A stretch of 7,786 bases of DNA from Clostridium sp. (lineage in GTDB: Bacteria; Bacillota; Clostridia; Lachnospirales; Lachnospiraceae). The stretch spans positions 1 through 7,786 of the forward strand of contig JAEDOC010000097.1 in NCBI GenBank assembly GCA_016302185.1, given 5' to 3'. This document shows positions 1-5,289 of this stretch, piece after piece. Within the stretch, counting starts at the first letter, position 1, and every line of letters begins with the position of its first letter. The translations under genes and the position numbers were made by a program. The notes under the pieces were generated by a model. It ran no database searches and was not told the DNA's origin. It was given only the letters and a program-made list of their open reading frames with translations.

Positions 1-376
1 CTACCGGGTTGGTGGCCACCAGAAAGATCCCGTTGAAGCCGGAGGAAGTAACCGGTTCGATGATGGACTGGAACACGGTGGTGTTCCGCTTTAAGAGATC
101 CAGACGGCCTTCTCCCGGCTTCTGGGCAACACCGGCACAGATGACCACAATATCTGCGTCGGTGCAGTCCTGATAGCTTCCGGCATAAATCTTCATGTTT
201 GAGCCGGAGAATGCAAGGCCGTGATTCAGATCCATGGCCTCTCCTTCTGCCCGGGCCTTGTTGATATCAATGAGCACCAGCTCGTCACAGGTGTTCTGGT
301 TCAGCATGGCATAAGCATAGCTCATTCCCACCATGCCTGTGCCGATTAAAGCGATTTTTCGGTTATCCCGTTTCAC
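1..376 (-). CDS. ldh: L-lactate dehydrogenase, N-terminal part (partial, cut by window edge)
   Basis: The minus strand encodes the first 125 residues of an NAD-dependent L-lactate dehydrogenase, which interconverts pyruvate and L-lactate in the cytoplasm and regenerates NAD in fermentation. Visible are the Rossmann motif GTGMVG (residues 12-17), the NAD-binding acidic residue in LVLIDIN (Asp37), EGEAMDLNHG (44-53), and the mobile-loop segment AQKPGEGRLDLL (84-95). Gln85 at the specificity position, where malate dehydrogenases carry Arg, favours lactate over malate; Arg91 is the substrate-loop arginine. The loop reads GEGR where GETR is usual. The last visible segment, VATNPV, is the conserved stretch before the catalytic half, which lies outside the window. 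Start chosen: GTG at 374-376, with AAGGAGG (387-393) ten bases upstream; no ATG lies nearer to the Rossmann fold. The gene diverges from glnS; I found no convincing promoter for it in the 166 bp between them. Confidence 0.93.
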   Translation of the reverse strand, partial: MKRDNRKIALIGTGMVGMSYAYAMLNQNTCDELVLIDINKARAEGEAMDLNHGLAFSGSNMKIYAGSYQDCTDADIVVICAGVAQKPGEGRLDLLKRNTTVFQSIIEPVTSSGFNGIFLVATNPV

Positions 377-477
377 TTTTTTGATTCCTCCTTCTGCAAA
401 ATCTGTTTTCTGCCCTTAGAAATACCCGAATTCCCGGAAAAATATTCTTTTTTCTCCTTTTCCATTTTTACAAAGTG

Positions 478-486
478 TGGTATGAT
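478..486 (+). promoter_or_regulatory. probable extended -10 promoter for glnS
   Basis: TGG followed directly by TATGAT (481-486) forms an extended -10 element, about 57 bp before the glnS start. The hexamer one 17-bp spacer upstream (458-463, TTTTCC) is a poor -35, which extended -10 promoters tolerate. It would give a leader of about 50 nt. No T-box-like or other long structured leader fits in this space. Inference from motif alone. Confidence 0.4.
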
Positions 487-542
487 AATAAATATTTTTT
501 ACCTGGAACAAACATCGAGAAACTTTGACGGAGGGAATGTTT

Positions 543-2234
543 ATGGAAGAAAACAAGACTGTTTTAGCAGAGACGGAAGAAAATGTCTCCAAAAACTTTA
601 TCGAGCGTGAGATTGACAAAGATCTGGCCGAGGGAGTTTACGATCATGTCCAGACCCGTTTCCCGCCGGAACCAAACGGATATTTACACATTGGCCATGC
701 CAAATCCATTATCTTAAATTCCGGATTGGCCAAGGAGTACGGCGGAAAGTTTAATCTGCGTTTTGATGATACGAACCCCACGAAAGAGAAGACAGAGTTC
801 GTGGAATCCATTATCGAGGATGTGAAATGGCTGGGTGCGGACTTTGAGGATCGCCTCTTCTTTGCTTCGGATTATTTTCAGAAGATGTATGAGTGCGCTG
901 TTCTTCTTATTAAAAAAGGAAAAGCATTTGTCTGCGATTTAAGTGCGGAGCAGATTAAAGAGTACCGCGGTGATTTCAATACCCCGGGCAAGGAGAGCCC
1001 CTACCGCAATCGTTCTGTTGAGGAAAACTTAGAGCTTTTTGAAAACATGAAAAACGGTATGTACAAGGATGGCGAGAAGGTGCTTCGCGCTAAGATTGAT
1101 ATGGCTTCGCCGAATATCAATATGAGAGACCCGGTCATCTACCGTGTGGCCCATATGCCTCATCACAATACCGGAGATAAATGGTGTATCTATCCGATGT
1201 ATGATTTTGCCCATCCGATTGAGGATGCCATTGAGCATATCACCCATTCCATCTGTACGCTGGAATTTGAGGATCATCGTCCGCTGTACGACTGGGTTGT
1301 GCGGGAATGTGAGTTTGAGAATCCGCCGCGCCAGATTGAGTTTGCCAAGATGTATCTGACCAATGTCATTACCGGTAAGCGCTATATCAAGAAGCTGGTG
1401 GAGGATAAGGTGGTAGACGGCTGGGATGACCCGCGTCTGGTTACCATCGCCGCTCTGAGAAGAAGAGGTTATACGCCGGAATCCCTGCGCAAGTTTGTAG
1501 AACTGGCCGGTGTCTCCAAGGCGGACAACTCCATTGACAGCGCGATGCTGGAATACTGCCTGAGAGAGGACCTGAAGCTGAAGAAATCCAGAGTTATGGC
1601 GATCCTGGATCCGGTGAAGCTGGTGATTGACAACTATCCGGAAGGACAGATGGAGGAGCTGGATGCGCCCAACAATCTGGAGAATGAATCACTGGGTTCC
1701 AGAAAGATTCCGTTCTGCCGCGAGCTTTATATCGAGCGGGAGGATTTCATGGAGGAACCGCCGAAGAAGTATTTCCGTCTCTTCCCGGGCAATGAGGTTC
1801 GTCTGATGAATGCCTACTTTGTTACCTGTACCGGATGCGAGAAGGATGAGAACGGCAATGTCACAGTGGTACACTGCACTTATGATCCGGAGACCAAGAG
1901 CGGTTCCGGCTTCAATGCCAGAAAGGTAAAGGGCACCATCCACTGGGTGGCTGCGCCTACGGCACTGAAGGCAGAATGCCGTCTCTATGAGAATCTGGTG
2001 GATGAGGAGAAAGGCAAGCTGAACGCGGACGGAACCGTGAATTTAAATCCCAACTCCCTGACGGTTTTAAAGGAGTGCTATTTAGAGCCCGGCTTAAAGG
2101 AAGCCAAAGCATTTGACAGCTTCCAGTTTGTGAGAAACGGCTATTTCTGTGTGGACTGCAAGGACAGTGCGCCGGGACGGCCGGTATTCAACCGCATCGT
2201 TTCCCTGAAGAGCTCCTTTAAGCTTCCGAAATAA
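543..2234 (+). CDS. glnS: glutaminyl-tRNA synthetase (GlnRS)
   Basis: Class Ic aminoacyl-tRNA synthetase of 563 residues (the E. coli enzyme has 554) that charges tRNA-Gln with glutamine in the cytoplasm. The first signature is PPEPNGYLHIGH (41-52). The active-site block IYPMYDFAHPIEDA (216-229) is followed by THSICTLEF, a hallmark of GlnRS over bacterial GluRS. GWDDPRL and LRRRGYTPESLRKF follow, then the C-terminal beta-barrel anticodon-binding region. The second class I signature is unusual: where MSKRK is expected, this protein has ITGKR (about 276-280) with one extra residue before GWDDP, keeping a lysine but losing the serine. Start choice: ATG 543 has GGAGGG (530-535) seven bases upstream. 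ATG 537 is too close to that site, and a TTG at 525 lies before it. The gene has its own terminator, so it is probably not co-transcribed with the gcd genes. Confidence 0.95.
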   Translation: MEENKTVLAETEENVSKNFIEREIDKDLAEGVYDHVQTRFPPEPNGYLHIGHAKSIILNSGLAKEYGGKFNLRFDDTNPTKEKTEFVESIIEDVKWLGADFEDRLFFASDYFQKMYECAVLLIKKGKAFVCDLSAEQIKEYRGDFNTPGKESPYRNRSVEENLELFENMKNGMYKDGEKVLRAKIDMASPNINMRDPVIYRVAHMPHHNTGDKWCIYPMYDFAHPIEDAIEHITHSICTLEFEDHRPLYDWVVRECEFENPPRQIEFAKMYLTNVITGKRYIKKLVEDKVVDGWDDPRLVTIAALRRRGYTPESLRKFVELAGVSKADNSIDSAMLEYCLREDLKLKKSRVMAILDPVKLVIDNYPEGQMEELDAPNNLENESLGSRKIPFCRELYIEREDFMEEPPKKYFRLFPGNEVRLMNAYFVTCTGCEKDENGNVTVVHCTYDPETKSGSGFNARKVKGTIHWVAAPTALKAECRLYENLVDEEKGKLNADGTVNLNPNSLTVLKECYLEPGLKEAKAFDSFQFVRNGYFCVDCKDSAPGRPVFNRIVSLKSSFKLPK

Positions 2235-2258
2235 GAATCATACGAATAAAAATAAGAT

Positions 2259-2302
2259 GCAGAGACTAAGGAACACAATCGTTCCCGGTCTCTGCTTTTT
2301 TT
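2259..2302 (+). terminator. intrinsic terminator after glnS
   Basis: The outer stem GCAGAGAC (2259-2266) pairs perfectly with GTCTCTGC (2288-2295). An inner stem GGAAC (2270-2274) pairs with GTTCC (2281-2285), and seven T follow at once (2296-2302). It starts 24 nt after the glnS stop and separates glnS from the gcd operon. Confidence 0.93.
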
Positions 2303-2569
2303 GTCAGTATCCTTCAGCGGCTGTGAAAAATAATTGTTTGATAAAATACAGAAAAACAAGATAAAGTAAGACTGCAAAAAAAATTGAAAGAGGTTTCGAT
2401 ACAAAAAAACGGGAATGGTGAATTTACTGTTCAAAATGGAAAAAAGAGGTGGAGAGAAAGATGGTTTCTGTCGGAAAATGTAGTGATTTGTTATAAAAAA
2501 CTCCTAAAAAAAAGACCATTTAGCCAATAAATGTACCGTGGTTTTGTGCACTTTTTATGAAAAGCTTGG
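2303..2569. other. AT-rich intergenic stretch, no gene seen
   Basis: Non-coding on both strands as far as I can judge. It has several A-tracts (around 2377-2384, 2402-2408 and 2507-2514) and is clearly richer in A and T than its flanks. A small inverted repeat, CTTTT (2551-2555) with AAAAG (2560-2564), sits just before the -35 box of the gcd promoter. Short reading frames here lack ribosome sites and resemble nothing. The A-tracts could bend DNA upstream of the promoter, which is speculative. Confidence 0.6.
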
Positions 2570-2598
2570 TTGACAATCCAGGGGGTTACTGCTATAAT
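2570..2598 (+). promoter_or_regulatory. consensus SigA promoter (P1) of the gcd-gct operon
   Basis: Perfect TTGACA (2570-2575) and perfect TATAAT (2593-2598) with a 17-bp spacer. Transcription should start near 2604-2606, leaving a leader of about 210 nt before gcdD. A full consensus match fits a very strongly expressed catabolic operon. It is the only strong promoter seen before the seven-gene run. Confidence 0.88.
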
Positions 2599-2685
2599 TT
2601 AACCATGGTGTACCTGCTATAGTTATGAGGAATTGCAGGTTGCACAAAGAAGGGGGGAAGCCCTTTTTAAAATTAGCTTTCAAAA

Positions 2686-2710
2686 ATGGAATGCGTTCCA
2701 TAATGTGGAA
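2686..2710. repeat. overlapping inverted repeats TGGAA/TTCCA in the leader
   Basis: ATGGAA-TGCG-TTCCAT (2686-2701) is a perfect 6-bp inverted repeat. Its right arm is shared with a second one, TTCCA-TAATG-TGGAA (2696-2710), and a further TGGAA follows at 2714-2718. This could be a protein operator with three or four half-sites, or two mutually exclusive RNA hairpins. TGGAA/TTCCA half-sites occur in some IclR-family operators, but no regulator gene lies in the window to support that. Confidence 0.5.
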
Positions 2711-2712
2711 TA

Positions 2713-2740
2713 TTGGAAGCCGAGATTTTGCTTTTATAAT
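2713..2740 (+). promoter_or_regulatory. possible second promoter (P2) inside the leader
   Basis: TTGGAA (2713-2718, four of six consensus bases) and a perfect TATAAT (2735-2740) are separated by 16 bp. A transcript from about 2747 would have a short leader lacking the 5' arm of the helix that covers the gcdD ribosome site. The inverted repeats at 2686-2710 end two bases before this -35. Motif-based inference only; the region is AT-rich, so chance is possible. Confidence 0.35.
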
Positions 2741-2804
2741 TTTTCACAAAGGAAGACGAAAGCGAACCTGGCCGGCCGCCAGTCAACGGTCGAAAATTAT
2801 AAGG
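2732..2804 (+). promoter_or_regulatory. potential ribosome-site-sequestering helix before gcdD
   Basis: TTATAATTTT (2734-2743) is exactly complementary to AAAATTATAA (2793-2802). Two U-G pairs extend it on one side (2732-2733 with 2803-2804) and one on the other (2744 with 2792), making 13 pairs. The 3' arm takes in AAGG of the gcdD ribosome site AAGGAGG (2801-2807). The enclosed loop holds the CTGGC/GCCAG hairpin (2768-2782). The helix is almost pure A-U, so it would be marginal and easily switched, as expected of a translational switch. Confidence 0.45.
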
Positions 2805-2817
2805 AGGTGCAATGCAC

Positions 2818-3114
2818 ATGTGGACTGAATCAACCATGTCTATTGGCCAGTCTCTGATTATCTCAGCGATGGGAATCTCTGTTGTATTCCTTGCGCTGAT
2901 TTGTCTGTCACTGGCAATCATCGTGATTTCCAAGATTCTGGGTTCCTTTTCTGGAAAGACAGCTCAGAAACCGGCTGCGGCTCCCGCTCCGGCACCTGTG
3001 GTATCCGATGAACCGCAGAAGGAAGTACTTGCCGTACTTATGGCAACTATTGGAGAGGATCTTGGCTGTCCGCCGGATCAGTTCAGAATCAAGAGTGTAA
3101 CTGAAGTGAAGTAA
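2818..3114 (+). CDS. gcdD: glutaconyl-CoA decarboxylase delta subunit (OadG-like membrane anchor)
   Basis: Small membrane subunit of the Na+-translocating decarboxylase, 98 residues, of the OadG/sodium-pump gamma type. It has one strong hydrophobic segment (about 12-40, with GISVVFLALICL), a short Ala-Pro linker (51-60), and a soluble tail, KEVLAVLMATIGEDLG then FRIKSVTEVK, typical of this family. By analogy with oxaloacetate and methylmalonyl-CoA decarboxylases, it holds the carboxyltransferase and biotin carrier against the membrane pump GcdB. It is the first gene of the operon. Start is uncertain: AAGGAGG (2801-2807) lies ten bases before ATG 2818 and only four before in-frame ATG 2812. 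I chose 2818 because four bases is very tight; the difference is two residues. The order D-C-B matches the known gcdDCB operon of A. fermentans. Confidence 0.9.
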   Translation: MWTESTMSIGQSLIISAMGISVVFLALICLSLAIIVISKILGSFSGKTAQKPAAAPAPAPVVSDEPQKEVLAVLMATIGEDLGCPPDQFRIKSVTEVK

Positions 3115-3162
3115 GAAACTTATTGGAATGGAAGGATAATTGAAAGGAAGGTTTTAGCAGCT

Positions 3163-3603
3163 ATGAAATATATGGCTACCCTTAATGGAAAGCAGTACGA
3201 AGTAGAACTTGAGAGAATCGACGGATATGAGCCGGTTCCGAGATATGGCGCAGCCCCGACTGCTCCGGCAGCACCGATTACTTATGCAGCACCGGCACCG
3301 GCAGCAGCACCGGCTCCGGCACCAGTAGCAGCAGCACCGGCCCCCGCTCCGGCACCGGCTCCGGCACCGGCAGCAGCTCCTGCAGCAGCAAGCACCACTA
3401 TCGAGGCACCGATGCCCGGTAAGATTCTTCAGGTGAAGGTAGCACCGGGTCAGGCAGTGAAGTTCGGCGAGGTTGTTATCATCATGGAAGCCATGAAGAT
3501 GGAGACTGAGATTGTTGCACCGGCAGACGGAACAGTAGCACAGGTACTGGTACAGACCGGCGCTATGGTAGATACAGGCGCAGCACTGGTAACTCTTGGC
3601 TAA
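3163..3603 (+). CDS. gcdC1: glutaconyl-CoA decarboxylase biotin carrier subunit 1 (gamma)
   Basis: Biotin carrier of 146 residues that shuttles the carboxyl group from GcdA to GcdB. Three parts are seen. A charged N-terminal segment (1-29) is followed by an Ala/Pro-rich flexible linker (about 30-77). The C-terminal biotinyl (lipoyl-like) domain spans 78-146, with the biotin attachment motif EAMKM; Lys112 lies 34 residues from the C-terminus, the usual spacing. PMPGKI and the terminal GAALVTLG are also typical. The linker and biotinyl domain are repeated residue for residue in the next gene. The start codon is preceded by AAGGAAGG (3144-3151) at eleven bases, a looser site than those of gcdB, gctA and gctB. 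The gap from gcdD is 48 nt. No biotin ligase gene is present here. Confidence 0.94.
   Translation: MKYMATLNGKQYEVELERIDGYEPVPRYGAAPTAPAAPITYAAPAPAAAPAPAPVAAAPAPAPAPAPAPAAAPAAASTTIEAPMPGKILQVKVAPGQAVKFGEVVIIMEAMKMETEIVAPADGTVAQVLVQTGAMVDTGAALVTLG
3286..3591 (+). repeat. direct repeat, copy 1 (linker plus biotinyl domain)
   Basis: Codes for residues 42-143 of gcdC1. A 35-residue Ala/Pro linker and a 66-residue domain are identical in protein to copy 2 in gcdC2, apart from one serine here versus a five-residue insert there. The linker DNA is itself built of short GCA/CCG/GCT units, prone to slippage and misassembly. Confidence 0.9.
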
Positions 3604-3641
3604 TTCAGGATAGAAAACAATCGAAAGGATGTAAATAAATT

Positions 3642-4085
3642 ATGAAATATGTTGCTACGATCAATGGAAAAAGATACGAAGTTGAAGTAGAAAAGTTAGA
3701 GGCATACAAATCTCTGGATCGCAATGGCACAGCAGCACCGGTAATTCCGACCATGGCAGCACCGGCTCCGGCAGCAGCCCCGGCTCCGGCACCTGTAGCA
3801 GCAGCCCCGGCCCCGGCACCCGCACCGGCTCCGGCACCTGCAGCAGCTCCGGCGGCAGCACCTGCAGCAGGCGGTACCACCATCGAAGCTCCGATGCCCG
3901 GCAAGATTCTTCAGGTTAAGGTAGCACCGGGACAGGCAGTGAAGTTCGGTGAAGTTGTTATTATCATGGAAGCCATGAAGATGGAGACCGAGATTGTTGC
4001 ACCGGCAGACGGAACTGTAGCCCAGGTACTGGTACAGACAGGTGCTATGGTAGATACAGGAGCTGCTTTGGTTTCTCTTAACTAG
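3642..4085 (+). CDS. gcdC2: glutaconyl-CoA decarboxylase biotin carrier subunit 2 (gamma)
   Basis: Second biotin carrier, 147 residues, 38 nt after the first. The layout is the same: N-terminal segment (1-29), Ala/Pro linker (about 30-78), and biotinyl domain (79-147) with EAMKM and biotin Lys113. The biotinyl domain matches GcdC1 over 66 consecutive residues, while the first 29 residues match at only 16 positions, and a PAAGG insert (74-78) replaces the single Ser of GcdC1. Two GcdC proteins are known from the C. symbiosum decarboxylase, where both are reported in the complex. Nothing suggests a pseudogene: the frame is intact and the lysine is kept. AAAGGA (3624-3629) lies twelve bases before ATG. 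The TAG stop overlaps the gcdB ribosome site, so translation of the two is probably coupled. Confidence 0.94.
   Translation: MKYVATINGKRYEVEVEKLEAYKSLDRNGTAAPVIPTMAAPAPAAAPAPAPVAAAPAPAPAPAPAPAAAPAAAPAAGGTTIEAPMPGKILQVKVAPGQAVKFGEVVIIMEAMKMETEIVAPADGTVAQVLVQTGAMVDTGAALVSLN
3756..4073 (+). repeat. direct repeat, copy 2 (linker plus biotinyl domain)
   Basis: Codes for residues 39-144 of gcdC2. Over the 66 shared codons of the biotinyl domain I count 19 base differences from copy 1, all silent. The pair could recombine, deleting about 0.47 kb and leaving one in-frame hybrid gene. Confidence 0.9.
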
Positions 4086-4096
4086 GAGGTAGAGTA

Positions 4097-5248
4097 ATGA
4101 ATTTTTTTGACGTTCTGAGCCAGCTGCTTGCATCATCCGGTTTCGCAGCGATTTCCTGGAGACAGGCCGTTATGATGCTGGTAGCGTTCTTGCTTTTATA
4201 TCTTGCTATCAAAAAGCAGTTTGAGCCGCTTCTTCTGCTTCCGATCGCATTCGGTATGTTCCTTGCCAACCTGCCGCTGGCAGATTTAATGTATGATGCA
4301 ACTGCAGCGGGCGGACACTGGTATGAGTCCGGTGTTCTTCGTATCATGTACATGGGTGTAAAATCCAGCTTATTCCCGTGCCTGATCTTCATGGCAGTAG
4401 GTGCAATGACTGACTTCGGTCCGTTGATTGCGAACCCGATTTCCCTGTTATTAGGTGCGGCTGCACAGTTCGGTATCTATGTAGCATTCGTTCTTGCCAA
4501 TGCAACCGGTTTATTTACCGTTGGTGAGGCTGCTGCGATCGGTATCATCGGCGGTGCTGACGGCCCGACCGCTATCTACGTAGCAAACAACCTGGCACCG
4601 GATCTGGTATCTGCCATTGCGGTTGCCGCATATTCCTACATGGCCCTGATTCCGTTGATTCAGCCGCCGATTATGAAGCTGTTAACCACGGAGAAAGAGC
4701 GTAAGACTGTGATGAAGCAGCTGCGTAAGGTAAGCAAGGTAGAGAAGGTTATCTTCCCGGTATTCGTAGTTCTCTTCTGTGCATTACTTCTTCCGTCCAC
4801 TGCTCCGTTACTTGGTATGCTGATGCTTGGCAACCTGTTCCGTGAGTCCGGCGTAACCGAGCGTCTTTCCGATACCGCACAGAACGCTCTGTGTAATATC
4901 GTAACCATCATGCTTGGTACTACCGTAGGTGCTACCGCAAACGGCGATATCTTCCTGCGTGTTCAGACCATCGCCATTGTCTGCATGGGCCTTCTGGCAT
5001 TCGCTTTCGCAACCGTCGGCGGTGTTCTGCTTGGTAAGCTTCTTTACATTATTACCGGAGGTAAGATCAATCCTCTGATTGGTTCTGCCGGTGTATCTGC
5101 CGTTCCGATGGCAGCCCGTGTTGCTCAGACCGTTGGTGCGAAAGAGAACCCGACCAACTTCCTGCTGATGCACGCGATGGGACCGAACGTAGCCGGTGTT
5201 ATTGGTTCTGCGGTTGCGGCTGGTTTCTTCATGACCGTATTTGGTTAA
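4097..5248 (+). CDS. gcdB: glutaconyl-CoA decarboxylase beta subunit, Na+-translocating membrane pump
   Basis: Integral membrane protein of 383 residues, OadB/MmdB/GcdB family, that decarboxylates carboxybiotin and exports Na+. It is very hydrophobic along its length, with roughly nine likely membrane segments. Family landmarks: FMAVGAMTDFGPLIANP (about 98-114), IGGADGPTAIYVANN with the conserved Asp155 of the ion path, LGTTVGATANGDIFL, INPLIGSAGVSAVPMAARV, and the C-terminal GPNVAGVIGSAVAAG with Asn364 and Ser371. Length and motifs are complete. AGGAGG (4084-4089) sits seven bases before ATG and overlaps the gcdC2 stop. The next gene, gctA, starts 41 nt downstream with no terminator between. 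The substrate assignment (glutaconyl-CoA rather than oxaloacetate or methylmalonyl-CoA) rests on the adjoining gctAB and gcdA, since GcdB alone does not show it. Confidence 0.94.
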   Translation: MNFFDVLSQLLASSGFAAISWRQAVMMLVAFLLLYLAIKKQFEPLLLLPIAFGMFLANLPLADLMYDATAAGGHWYESGVLRIMYMGVKSSLFPCLIFMAVGAMTDFGPLIANPISLLLGAAAQFGIYVAFVLANATGLFTVGEAAAIGIIGGADGPTAIYVANNLAPDLVSAIAVAAYSYMALIPLIQPPIMKLLTTEKERKTVMKQLRKVSKVEKVIFPVFVVLFCALLLPSTAPLLGMLMLGNLFRESGVTERLSDTAQNALCNIVTIMLGTTVGATANGDIFLRVQTIAIVCMGLLAFAFATVGGVLLGKLLYIITGGKINPLIGSAGVSAVPMAARVAQTVGAKENPTNFLLMHAMGPNVAGVIGSAVAAGFFMTVFG

Positions 5249-5289
5249 TTAAGGTAGTTCTATAATATTTTTATAAAGGAGGCTTTATT

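Larger units (their letters stand above)
2605..2817 (+). promoter_or_regulatory. long structured 5' leader of the gcd-gct mRNA
   Basis: About 210 nt lie between the predicted start of transcription and gcdD. Helices seen by eye: ACCTGC (2612-2617) with GCAGGT (2635-2640); an eight-pair stem 2647-2654 with 2661-2668 including one GU; ATGGAA (2686-2691) with TTCCAT (2696-2701), which competes with TTCCA (2696-2700) and TGGAA (2706-2710); CTGGC (2768-2772) with GCCAG (2778-2782); and a stem 2732-2744 with 2792-2804 covering the start of the ribosome site. I recognise no known riboswitch class. Two frames, 2625-2828 and 2633-2857, cross it but look like chance. Confidence 0.5.

Noticed and set aside
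525..542. Upstream TTG start (525) or ATG (537) for glnS
   Set aside because: The only good ribosome site, GGAGGG at 530-535, lies inside that extension and is correctly spaced for ATG 543.
2605..2622. Five-codon frame starting almost at the predicted P1 transcript start, as a leaderless leader peptide
   Set aside because: Too short to judge, no regulatory codon run, and the exact transcript start is unknown.
2601..2811. Known riboswitch (c-di-GMP, cobalamin, THF, ZTP, T-box) in the leader
   Set aside because: I looked for the conserved core sequences of these and did not see them; only generic helices are supported.
2625..2857. Two overlapping leader reading frames (2625-2828 and 2633-2857) as a leader peptide
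   Set aside because: No good ribosome site, composition unlike protein, and both run over the gcdD start in other frames; they look like chance open frames in the leader.
3605..4136. Minus-strand open frames opposite gcdC1/gcdC2, one Ala/Gly-rich and one Cys/Arg-rich
   Set aside because: They are the complement of the GCA/CCG linker repeats in gcdC2; low-complexity composition and no ribosome sites.
5238..5266. Internal promoter before gctA (TATAAT at 5261-5266)
   Set aside because: The -10 is perfect, but TTGGTT is only 14 bp away and TATTTG at 17 bp is poor; the transcript would have under 20 nt of leader. Possible but not supported enough to list.
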